Shown here piece by piece: positions 55,173 through 64,000 of a stretch of 64,000 bases of DNA. The position numbers were made by a program, and so were the translations under genes. The stretch spans positions 3,353,001 through 3,417,000 of the forward strand of contig JAUIMM010000566.1 of the NCBI GenBank assembly GCA_031769625.1. Direction: 5' to 3'. Every line of letters starts with the position of its first letter. The stretch's first letter is position 1. Origin of the DNA: Taudactylus pleione (lineage: Eukaryota; Chordata; Amphibia; Anura; Myobatrachidae). The notes beneath the pieces are model-generated. The model worked only from the letters and a program-made list of their open reading frames with translations, was not told where the DNA came from and searched no databases.

Positions 55173-55828
55173 CTTACAAAGCCTTCACCCAATCCATTTC
55201 TGTTTACATCTCTGACCTCATCTCTCTTCACAGTCTAGCCTTCCCACTTTACAATACAAAAGAATGCTGCTTCTAACATTTTGCCTGTGCTGCTCTCTAC
55301 CACTGGAACTCTCTCTCTTTCAGACTCTCCACCTCTCTACAAAACTTCAAACGGACTCTCAAGACCCACTTCTTTATCAACGTCTTCCAGCTCTCATCCT
55401 AACCCACTGCTCCATGCTCCTGGCTCATCATCGCTCCCCTTGGTGTCACCCGTGTCTGTCTGTCACTCCCCTTTAGATTGTAAGCTATCACCAGCAGGGT
55501 CCTCTTCCTCCTTGTGATCTTTGTTCCCTCACTTATACCATCATTTCCGCCCCACCGGCAACAACAGCACCAAAACTTTTGGTTCTGCCACCCTGCTGCG
55601 TATTTGCGTATAATGACTGCTGATGCAGCAATGTTTATAAAGCTTATCCATGTTCTGCAATGTTTTGTACTGTAAGTCACTTCTTTCTTGTTTTGTTCAT
55701 ACTGTTTATGTACTTTGTAAGGTGCTGCAGACCCCTCGTGGGACCATATAAATAAAGGATAATAATAATAATAAAAGATTCTGGAGGGGAAGGACAAGGA
55801 GGGAGGAGTTTTTGTACAAAGCTGAATC

Positions 55829-56120
55829 AGGCCTTGAGTTGGGAGCAAAGCAAAAGTGCACCTTAGTAACACCATGCTGCACTGCAGGTGGGGCAGATTT
55901 AAAATGTGCAGGGAGATTTAGATTTGGGAGGGGCGTGTCCTAACTCTAATCTAAACTGTCCAGCAAGTGTGGGCTACTTGCAAAAGCAGCCAGTATTTAC
56001 CCTGCATGCAAACATAAAAAATAAATGTATTTGCACCCCTTGCATTGCAACATGGTTTGTTGCAGATACAAAGTTACTTGCTATTTCTTTTTTGCTTTGA
56101 TCCCAAACTCAGAAGCAGCC
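55829..56120. mobile_element. MITE, gagttgggagcaaagc family
   Basis: ccttgagttgggagcaaagc and gctttgatcccaaactcaga are inverted repeats near the ends. Inner words gcaccttagtaacaccatg and tgcattgcaacatgg also pair. Interior ctgcaggtggggcagattta and gatttgggaggggcgtgtcc are non-coding. A target duplication was not resolved. Confidence 0.7.
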
Positions 56121-57800
56121 CCCTTGTATACATATTTAAAGGGAAAAAGAAAAATAGTTTAATTAAAGTTATGCATCTGTGTAAAAAGAGAATCAGGAGA
56201 TGAAGCGAATTGGACAGACATCAAATTGGACAGATTTGTTATAATCACATTAATATAACAAATTCTGTCCATCTTAAAATTCTGTTGCAAAAATCTACAT
56301 TTACTAAACTAGGCTAATTTCTGCAGAGCATTTCCAATATATAGTCATCTTTCATCCTCTATATTATTCATGGGGCTTAATGAAAGATTTCGGCTGTGAA
56401 TGGGACTCTTGGGTAGGAAAAGATGTAGGACATCTGCGATATATGAAATATAATAAGTCTGTGTTTACTCTACAACAAAAATCCAAATGTCTGCCCAAAA
56501 CTTGCTTTTTAGCTAACAATTTCACACCAATTTACTGATAGCTAGCATTTTTACTGACACTAGAAAGAGCAGCTACAGCAAAGGGGCTTTTAGGAAACCA
56601 CATTGTAGTTAATTTAAGGATAGGACGGGCTCTGACTTCTGCTGTACATTTTTTTTCTTTTATTTAATTCCCATAAGAAAAGCTCTGTGCCTCTAAAGAC
56701 AGTAAGACATGTTACATATTCTACAGCACTTTGAAATATGTTAGAAACATGAAAAGGTTACATGGCATTTGAAATTATTAGGTTTTAAAGCTAATTCTGG
56801 CACCAATCAGATTTCCAGTACACCGAAAACACAAACAGTAATTAAGCTGTATAGACTTCGGTAATTAAAATAAATGGCTACATGAAGCTTGGTAATTTAG
56901 AACTGAAATAATAGTAGAATCACTAATAATGGTGTTTATGCCGAAACACTGGAAGAACACTTGGGTTAATTTACTCCAAATCCCCTTATGTATCTACACC
57001 TGCTGACTTGCTGACTAAATATATAAAATCCCAAAGCTCTCGCCATTTTAGAAGATAAGTGTAAAACAGGGTTATAAAAGTTGAATTGCATGATTATTAG
57101 AGAGCAGAGCATTTATAAAGACCCAAATGTATTCTGTAAAAATTGCAACTAAAATACAATTGGTTATACAGTAGAAATGATCAACATAGACAATTATTAA
57201 ATTGGTATCCTATAAATGTTATACAACAGCACCTTTATTAGATCCAGGTGTGAAAGTGAAGGGACTTTGTATAATATAAATAATTATTATACTGAAAGAG
57301 GATAGAGCACAGAACGAGCTAACATACAGTACTTGAAATCTTCCTCTTAATCTACATAATACTGATCCTAATGAAGAGTATAAGCAACACAAAGTTAGCA
57401 GGGATGGACTGGGTCTAAACTTTGTGTGTGCACAGGAAGAAGGGGGCATGGACACACATCGCAGTGACGTATTGGGAGTCCCAGGGGAGTGGACTCACGG
57501 CTCGCCTCGTCTAAGCATACCAGTCAAGCAGAGTGCCGGGAAGCAGAGCTGCTCGTCTAGGCCTTTAGACAGCAAGACCAGCCCATCAGGGGATTGGCCC
57601 TACTGGCATTTGCACAATTGTCAGATGGCCAATCCGGTCGCGAGTGTGCGGGATGGTTAGCGCTATCCCATGTTTCTGCATACTCTCCCCTTCAAAGTTT
57701 GCAGATATGTTTTCTACCATGCTGAGAAGTGACGTGTTGCGGCACAATTTTGTTACACCACCACTTGTTTGAAGAAGAGAAAAGAGTGGCAGTAAAATGG
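56121..57800. other. Non-repetitive AT-rich DNA; possible conserved noncoding element
   Basis: 56330-57000 is long, repeat-free and AT-rich, with several taattaa/gtaattaagc homeodomain-like cores (56840-56900) and cttaatgaaagatttc. It is the longest repeat-free stretch in the window, the kind of texture seen in conserved developmental enhancers. Without comparison this is a guess. 57219-57420 is AT-rich and unassigned; 57420-57660 is GC-richer without family motifs. Confidence 0.35.
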
Positions 57801-57804
57801 AAGT

Positions 57805-58230
57805 TAAAAATATTTTGAGGCAGGAAGCCATTGCTGAATCAATAAGTGCATGGTGCAGTCCCATTGTTCTCGTCCCAAATCTAGACAATAGCCTAGTACC
57901 CTCTTTTGTGTGGACTTTATCTAGATGATCAGTGTTTCCACATTTGACACCAACCCCATGCATTCTGTGCACAAGGTCTTTGATCACCTAGGATCTGGAC
58001 ACCATATTTGCGACCTTGGTCTTTGCATGTCAGATCAAGATGGCCGAAGAGTCGAAGCACGAAACCACCTTTGGTCCCTCCTGGCAATATGAATGGCTCT
58101 ACCATTTCAGTTTGATGCTCATTGGAGTACATGTGCCCCTGCCTCATTCCAATGACTTGTGGATCAAGCACTACACCATCTTCAAAATTGTGCAGCAGCA
58201 TACCTGGAAGATCTAGTCATGTTTAGTGTC
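57805..58230 (+). pseudogene. Ty3/gypsy reverse transcriptase remnant
   Basis: Following frame changes, the plus strand reads QEAIAESISAWCSPIVLVPN (57820-57880), then FDTNPM (57934), and later CAPASFQ, LVDQALHHLQ and AAAYLEDLVMF (58125-58224). These match in order the start of gypsy RT (W-SPIVLVPK), the FDAYPMP stretch, the SAP-TFQ motif and the catalytic YLDD box, here with one Asp changed to Glu. At least one in-frame stop and two frameshifts, so it is dead. Confidence 0.82.
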
Positions 58231-58544
58231 CATCAGCCAAAGACCAAATATATACAGTATACTATGCACAACAGTACCTCCTTATTGCATTACTGCCAAC
58301 ATGAAAACATGAAACAAATGATCTGTCGGTATATGGATATACTGTTAGAAACAGCTGCCTTCAGTCGTTATTTAATAAAGTCCAGTCTTTGAATGACTTG
58401 TTCTGGTTTGGAATATTATATCTAATTTTTCGTCCCTCACAGCCCTGATAATAGATTTGCTGATAAACTCACCCATAAGAGTATTCAGTGTACTCCATGG
58501 TGTCAGGCTGCATATTGATAGATCATTCAGGTAGATCACACAAA

Positions 58545-58640
58545 GTCCTACAGTCTCTGCTTATAGCAAACAGTTTGCTGCAAATGGATGCTTCACATGT
58601 GGGGCTTGTGGCTGCCTTGTGTCAGACAGATTTGAAACCT
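58545..58640 (+). pseudogene. Ty3/gypsy RNase H remnant
   Basis: LLIANSLLQMDASHVGLVAA followed by LCQTD fits the start of the gypsy RNase H domain (…QTDASDVGLGAVLSQ). It lies about 300 bp downstream of the RT remnant, in the right order and strand, so it is probably the same insertion with the intervening part deleted. Confidence 0.6.
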
Positions 58641-58654
58641 GGGTGCTATACAAC

Positions 58655-58790
58655 TGGAGTTTGTATGTTCTTCCTGGGTTTGTGCAAGTTTCTTCCATCT
58701 GTTCAGGATTCCTCCCATGTCCAAGACTATGTGGCAGTGTGGGAATATGCCACATCGTGAAACTATTCCCTTCTTAAGATCCATTACGAA
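58655..58790 (+). repeat. Fragment of dispersed repeat (gtttgtgcaggtttcttcc)
   Basis: gtttgtatgttcttcctggg, tttgtgcaagtttcttccat and cctcccatgtccaagactat form a decayed dispersed repeat. A shorter copy of it lies at 61963-62030 (ttgtatattctttcagggtt, then gtgcaggttttctccag). Family not assigned. Confidence 0.45.
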
Positions 58791-59249
58791 GTAGTTTACT
58801 ACTGGAAGTAGTCGTAGTACAGTATGTGGGCTCACTCCCTACCATCTGTCTATGTGTAAACATTGTTTATTGTATATAGACCTTTTATCCCCACCTTTCA
58901 CCTTCCTCACTTCTGTTGCTGTGTTTCATGTGTCTGATAAAGCTGCTGTTGAGTGTATGCCTGTCCGAAGAGTATCGACTTGACCCCTGACATCCACACT
59001 CTTGTATGTCAAGGACAGCCCGTGAATCACCCTGGTCATGACCTCAATCCTCTAAACTATCACCTCTGCCCATGGTAAGCAAGTGATTGCTGGTATGTGG
59101 GACATGGACTACTGAAGACAGTCAAACATCAATCCTGTTGGTAGTCACCTGTTGTTTGTGATTCATATACCTGTATCGACTGAGTAACAGAGCTCTGCTA
59201 CATATACCCCAGCTGAGACATTTAATACTTGGTAACCTGCCTTGACTCC
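58791..59249. other. No recognisable feature
   Basis: Could hold further decayed retroelement DNA, but no motif is readable. Confidence 0.3.
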
Positions 59250-59251
59250 TA

Positions 59252-59613
59252 TGCTTGGTACACACTAGTACACTGGATCAGTCGTCCTGCGGATCCGCAT
59301 GCACACTTACCAATCGTCGGCCCGATGTGTCGTGCCTGACGTCACGACTGTGCGGGCGTTTACATATGCCCACCCAGTTGTGATATCAGTCACCTGCAGC
59401 CTCTGCAGCAAGTGTATGGGCAGTCAGCTGATCCCCCATTCACACAGCACAATGCACTAATATATCTGCAGATATCGTGCTGCACAGCCAATGCAATATG
59501 TCTGTGAACGACATTGTTCACAGTCATATCGTCTGTACACAATGGCCAGCACACAAACAATATATCGGCCGTTCAATTGAACGGCCGGTATGTCGGCCAG
59601 TGTATACCCTGCA
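59252..59613. mobile_element. TA-type MITE (gctgggtacac family)
   Basis: Ends tgcttggtacacact and agtgtataccctgca, TA on the left flank. Contains cccagttgtgatatcag, gatatcgtgctgcaca and a palindromic ggccgttcaattgaacggcc (59567-59586). Its reverse complement aligns with the two parts of 62144-63044, which shows what that interrupted copy looked like. Confidence 0.78.
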
Positions 59614-59624
59614 ATCAATCCTTA

Positions 59625-59870
59625 TGCTGGGTACACACTTAACAATGTGTACCCAGCATGATATCATGCGCAACGGGACCCGGCAGGGTTGCTGGCATCG
59701 GCAAGTGCATATACATTTGCCGATGCTGGCAGCAAAGGAACGACGGTGGGGACCATGCAGGTCCGACGGGCAATGTTGCTGACGAAGCGCGTGCTTGCAT
59801 CATCAGCAACATAGCTGGTACACACTTGTCGCCGTATCGGATGACATATCGTGTAGTGTGTACCCGGCTT
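59625..59870. mobile_element. TA-type MITE with end hairpin
   Basis: Ends tgctgggtacacact and agtgtgtacccggctt, TA at 59623-59624 and 59871-59872. The left end is itself a complete hairpin: tgctgggtacaca, a short loop, then tgtgtacccagca. Internal pairs include ggcatcggcaa/ttgccgatgc. Confidence 0.85.
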
Positions 59871-59987
59871 TACACTTTTAATACTCTTTATGACACATAA
59901 GCTGTGGAAAGTAGTCTACTGGAAAAGTACACAATTACATGTCAGCTCCAAAATAATAGGTGACATAACCACTTGTTCAGCATTGTT

Positions 59988-60470
59988 ATAGGGCGGGTTG
60001 GGTATGATATGATTGACATTCATAATGTCATGAGACATGGTCATAATGTCGACATGTTAGAATGTTGACATATTGTCCCTGGTAGCCCAGCAGTGACTTA
60101 CCTACTCCTGATGGCTGTAGAAGCTCCAGCGGCGTCTTCTGGGTCCCAGTGGTCATGTGACTGTGACTTCCAGATCAGACCTTTGATCCTACGGCGTTCA
60201 GTGAATATTTCTCCCCTATCCCTAATCCTTACCCCTAACCTTCCCTCAAGTGCCAAACCCTAACCTCCTGCTACCTGCAGCCAAACCATAACCTGTGCCC
60301 TAACAGCCAAACCCTAATGTTGACATTCTGTCAATGTCGACATTTCACATGTTGACATTTTGAGAATGTTGACACATTACCTGATAATATTTTAAAAATG
60401 TTGATGTCATAACTGTCGACATAGTGGTGTCGTCGTTGTCAACCTTTTGACTACATTCCTATAGGACAAT
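59988..60470. mobile_element. Fold-back repeat with gtcgacat words and CCCTAA core
   Basis: tcataatgtcgacatgttag, aatgttgacat-type words on the left are mirrored by aatgttgacattctgtcaat, gtcgacatttcacatgttga on the right. The centre (60218-60324) has ccctaatcc, ccctaacc and ccaaaccctaa words, as in the T-family. Terminal repeats are weak, so boundaries are approximate. Confidence 0.6.
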
Positions 60471-61235
60471 AATATCAACACACATTGTAGTCATTTGTGC
60501 TACAGGCATTTCAGCATGGAAGAGGTTACACGCTACCTGAGCGTCTATACAGATCTCCTTGTGAAGGATAAAAAAAAACCTTCATTTGCAGAAGAACATC
60601 TCCAGCTTTCACCTTGTCAGTCGCTGATCCATTTCCCCGCCTGGGCTCATCCTTACCATTAATCTGCAGGCATTTTATCACTACTGCCTGCACCCTGCTC
60701 CTGCTCCCAGCACCAGATATACAAGCAAGATTTGTCTGCTTCTTCCCCTCTCTCCTTTAGTGGAGTCTTTTCTGCTTAAGTTAGCAATTCTCGGTTGTGC
60801 TGACAAGAGCTTGTCCTAGAAATTACCCTTATCTCCCAGGCATAGCGCTCAGCCTGCCAGACACTTAGTGTCAGGCCGTCCCCTCCCTGAGCGCACTTAA
60901 TGCTTAGCAATAGCTTCCTCAAAGCATACATGTTGCAAACACAGACCTTTTATGTACACAGCGGTCCACTATGCAGAACTTAGAGGACAATGATCCTAAT
61001 GACATCAGATTATTACTGCAAGTGCTGAATATATACAAACAATACAGCAACAAAAGTTGAAAATGTACATAGTGCATATACACATCCACCACAAAGAACA
61101 ATATACATATTCATTTCTATGATGAACTGTATTTAAATGTTTATTTCTGTCACACAACAGGTACTATAGGTGGGCTATAGATATTTATTAGTATTTTTTA
61201 CTTCATACATGAAGCAGCACAGAAACAAACATATT
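60471..61235. other. Non-repetitive DNA; possible conserved noncoding stretch
   Basis: 60490-60930 is complex, repeat-free DNA with cttaagttagcaattctc and gcgcacttaatgcttagcaa words. No coding signal, no transposon ends. Conservation is untested. Confidence 0.28.
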
Positions 61236-61401
61236 GGGGTATATTACTAATGTGCGGGTTTTAGTAGTGGACATGTTGCCCATAGCAACCAATCAGATTC
61301 TAGCTATTATCGTCTATAAGGTTCTTGAAAAGTGTTATCTGATTGGTTGCTATGGGCAACATCTCCACTTCTAAAAACCCGCACTATAGTAAATATACTC
61401 C
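61236..61401. mobile_element. Short MITE, ttgctatgggcaac type
   Basis: Ends ggggtatattactaatgtgc and gcactatagtaaatatactcc pair, and cccatagcaaccaatcagat pairs with atctgattggttgctatggg. Target att duplicated at 61233-61235 and 61402-61404. Relative of 23863-24033. Confidence 0.87.
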
Positions 61402-61404
61402 ATT

Positions 61405-62143
61405 GATACAGCCGCGGCAGCCTTACTACCTTATGCTGATGCCAATATAAGTTTGTCCATGTGGAATGTCCGTCCGTCTTACTGCTAATAAAGGTGTAGC
61501 ACGCTAATTTCCCATCCACAGCCGTCATCATTAGTAACTGGGACTTGCACCTGTCCCATGATGAGGGCAAAAGAACCCTCAGAAACGGACTCCACGTCCT
61601 TGCACGCATACTAAAAAAACGAGCACATAGGTCAGTCAGCCTACATGCCCATGACACGACCATGAGACAGATCTGTCCTGTGCAACCACACAGTAACTGC
61701 CCATAAATTAACATTTCACACTTTGATTATTCAACGCCGAAACAATCCAGTGTCCGTGCGTGTATGTGTGCATGGTGTGACCATGCGGAGTCTGCGATTG
61801 CTTCCAGTGGCACATACCCAGTTTGGACTCAGACTCAGGCCCATTACATGAGCAATGACTTTTATGGATATTACACAATTCATGCTCAAGGTAACAGTGA
61901 CACCTCCACCAGGCAGCACAGTATCAATGATTCAATGTGGACTCAGGGGGTTATATGAGAGGAGATTGTATATTCTTTCAGGGTTTGTGCAGGTTTTCTC
62001 CAGCTGCACTGATGGTAGCATCCTCCCCTTAACATGTATTAGATAATAATAGTGCCATATGTAACTACCATTGTCATGAAGACCAGGAGTGTGACAGGGC
62101 TGAGATTGGTGAAAGTGTAGCAACATTATTTAGTATTTTACTA
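61405..62143. other. No gene; dispersed-repeat fragment at 61963-62030
   Basis: Short frames on both strands without domains. The fragment noted at 58655 recurs here. Confidence 0.35.
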
Positions 62144-63044
62144 CCGCTGGGTACACACTGGCCGATATATACATGTGGGAACGGTTCGATTCCCGTCAGC
62201 GGCAGCCCGACATGAGCAGAGTTTGAAGCAGCGGAAGCCCGACAGCGCTGGAAATCCCAATCGTGTATAGGTGAGTATCTACTAACCTAACCCCCTAACC
62301 CTCCTTAGGGGTGCCTAACCCTAACTTCCCTCCCAAGTGCCTAACCCTAATCCCCCCTCTAAATGCCTAACCCTAACCACCCCCTTCCCCGTTGCCTACA
62401 CCTAAGTCCCCCGGGAGGTGTCTAACCCTAAGTCGCCCCCCGGGGTGCCTAACCCTAACCCTCCCTCCCCCTAGCCTAACCCTCCCGGGGGGGTGCCTAA
62501 CCCTAAGTCCCCCCCGGGAGCCCTAAACCTAACCCTCCCCCCCGCAGCTGTCCGCTCGTGGCGCCCGGTATCACTACGATCGGGATGCCAGGCGCCGGTC
62601 TCCCGGCGTCGGGGAAATACGGGCGTCTACATCTAGATGCCCGGCATTTCACCCTTGCCGGGATATTACAGTCGGGAAGCCGGCTGCCGGTATTTAGGCA
62701 GTCGGCTTCCCGATTGCATACCATCGTGTGTGCGTCAGCCAATGTGTACAGACGATATGTCTGTACATACAGTCGTTCACAGACATATGGCGTTGTCTGT
62801 GCTGCAAGCTGAATTCCAATATATCTGCAGATATACTGGTGCATCGTGCTGTGTGTACGGGCGGTCAGGTGACCACCCGTATACTTGCTGCAGAGGCCGC
62901 CGGTGACAGACATCTCAACTGGGCAGGAACATGTAGATGACAGCCCAGTTGTGATGTCAGGGCTGACACATTGGGCCGACGATTGATAAGCGTATAAGCA
63001 AGATAGGACGCCGGCTGATCCATCGTCCTAGTGTGTGTCCAGTT
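62144..63044. mobile_element. TA-type MITE split by a T-family element
   Basis: Left ccgctgggtacacactggcc and right gtgtgtgtccagtt, TA at 62142-62143 and 63045-63046. The right part (gtgtacagacgatatgtctg, cagccaatgtgtacagac, acccgtatacttgctgcaga, gacagcccagttgtgatgtc) is the inverse of 59252-59613. The T-family element 62171-62722 interrupts it. Confidence 0.78.
62171..62722 (+). mobile_element. T-family element, nested
   Basis: ggttcgattcc at 62183-62193 fits the pol III B-box consensus exactly. Then aggtgagtatctactaacc (donor- and branch-point-like words), a CCCTAA-rich body with about ten gtgcctaaccctaa words at ~31-bp spacing (62290-62540), and a right arm gatcgggatgccaggcgccg to cccgattgcatacca. 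Same order as 10985-11512. Confidence 0.78.
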
Positions 63045-63046
63045 TA

Positions 63047-63266
63047 AGAATACTAAGAAAGTAATCTCACAGCAGCGCTTTTTTTCTCCCATAGGATAAT
63101 TTTCATCCAGAGGTAGAATAACACAACATCTGATTCTATAGACACCTATGTACAGTGGCATATTCATTTATTCAGCAGGCAAAGGCATCAAAACCTACAT
63201 GAGATAAGTTATTCAGGGGGTGACGTAGGTTGGCTACTGAATGGTAATTGCTGCAGAGTCAGACTA
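63047..63266. other. No recognisable feature
   Basis: Short stretch between two MITEs. Confidence 0.35.
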
Positions 63267-63587
63267 ATGCTGGGCATACACTTTACAATTATCTGTCAGA
63301 CATCTGTCCAATCTGGCTGGTTGGAATGAAAACCTGGTAATGTATGGGAGCAAACGACATTCGACCATATGTTCCCAAACACTGGAAATTGGTCAAAATC
63401 GATTGTTCAAATAGGTTAAATTCATCTGATTTAACCAATTTGTCAGAACGACCATTTTTGTCTGTTTTCCAGTGTTTGTGAGCAAATGCTTGAAAGTCAT
63501 TTGCTCCCATACATTACCAGAAATTCATTCCAACCAGCGAGATTGGACAGATATCTGACAGATAATTGTATAGTGTATACCCAGCTT
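63267..63587. mobile_element. TA-type MITE, long hairpin, 321 bp
   Basis: Ends atgctgggcatacactttac and tagtgtatacccagctt, TA at 63265-63266 and 63588-63589. Arms of about 150 bp are highly complementary (aattatctgtcagacatctg/cagatatctgacagataatt, gtaatgtatgggagcaaa/tttgctcccatacattac). A transcript would fold into a long hairpin. Confidence 0.9.
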
Positions 63588-63685
63588 TAGCTCAATGTGC
63601 AATAAAGAACATTCTACAGCATTCAGAGACATTAACCTGGGAGTAGAGGAATGCAGGGTGGGGTTTTACAGTCAAATACTATTCT

Positions 63686-64000
63686 GATGATGAATATGCA
63701 ATGATAAGCGCTATTCTATATATAATATGATGATGAATATGCAATGCTAAGCGCTATTCTATATATAATACGATGTCGAATATGCAATGCTAAGCGCTAT
63801 TCTATATATATTATGATGATTAATATGCAATGCTAAGCGGTATTCTATATATAATATGATGATGAATATGCAATGCTAAGTACAATTCTATACATAATAT
63901 GATGATGAATATGCAGTGCTAACTGCAATTCTATATACAATATGATGATGAATATGCAATGCTAAGTGCTATTCTATATATAACATGATGATGAATATGC
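63686..64000. repeat. 43-bp tandem repeat, runs off the right edge
   Basis: At least seven units of gatgatgaatatgcaatgct plus aagcgctattctatatataatat, with few substitutions (for example cgatgtcgaat in the third). The array continues beyond the window. Confidence 0.95.

Larger units (their letters stand above)
52140..55776 (+). mobile_element. L2-clade LINE, sense, split by a solo LTR
   Basis: Reads in order: endonuclease piece (HLAVIYCPPGPISKFLDKF-like region near 52340-52400, then LGDFNIPIN at 52434-52460), reverse transcriptase motifs in several frames at 53270-53800, thumb and tail pieces to 54265, and, after the LTR, tacaaagccttcacccaatc (55176). The 3' UTR ends ccatataaataaaggataat with an (ATA)n tail at about 55776. 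Frameshifts and stops are frequent, so it is inactive. It keeps more 5' sequence than the other LINE copies. Confidence 0.88.

Noticed and set aside
58488..58760. Host exon with 90 codons
   Set aside because: The recognisable part is gypsy RNase H-like, followed by a dispersed-repeat fragment.
62183..62193. tRNA gene
   Set aside because: Only a B-box-like motif fits. No cloverleaf can be drawn and no A box is obvious.

Overview
This window looks like intergenic (or deep intronic) DNA from a large, repeat-rich amphibian genome, most likely a frog. I find no host protein-coding gene, rRNA, tRNA or CRISPR array. The organism call is an inference from the repeat mix: L2-clade LINEs with (ATA)n tails, decayed Ty3/gypsy pieces, and a very dense population of non-autonomous DNA transposons (MITEs) of PIF/Harbinger, hAT and TA-inserting type, with several large minisatellites.

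Layout. 0-10 kb: TA-type and 'attcaatt' MITEs, a truncated antisense L2 LINE split by a MITE (1622-3385), a second LINE tail (5183-5466), and the best L2 copy (7625-9413, minus strand, reverse transcriptase with all catalytic aspartates but several stops). 10-17 kb: hairpin hAT MITE, the first CCCTAA-rich element, a GC-rich promoter-like block (11860-12154) with a hAT MITE just downstream, a Harbinger-type MITE and a 29-bp minisatellite. 17-23 kb: one old minisatellite field (17.36-22.47 kb) split by a fold-back MITE that itself holds a Harbinger-type MITE, then two CCCTAA-rich elements head to head. 24-32 kb: an LTR-type element with a 5-bp target duplication (26544-31674), loaded with later MITE insertions. 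32-40 kb: more MITEs, a 69-bp minisatellite open on the minus strand, and a 210-bp direct repeat paired with a copy at 41761. 40-50 kb: LINE tails, hAT MITEs with intact 8-bp target duplications, and a fold-back MITE holding two back-to-back Harbinger-type MITEs. 50-64 kb: a possible LTR, a sense L2 LINE cut by a solo LTR (54266-55172), Ty3/gypsy reverse transcriptase and RNase H remnants (57805-58640), more TA-type MITEs, and a 43-bp tandem array running off the right edge.

The most unusual structure is a group of five related elements (19167, 28452, 29442, 32862, 37639) built as a train of about eleven short, near-perfect hairpins. Arms differ between copies but stay paired, including compensatory changes. 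Other notable items: a 256-bp MITE with perfect 124-bp arms (29060-29315), CCCTAA-rich elements that carry a pol III B-box-like motif and a splice-donor-like motif, Harbinger-type elements carrying 31-46 bp intron-like modules, and repeated insertion of one MITE family into the centre of another.

Target-site duplications, terminal inverted repeats and protein motifs were read directly from the sequence. Superfamily names rest on target-duplication length and terminal motifs, not on database searches. Five stretches look like possible conserved noncoding elements by base texture only; that is weak evidence.
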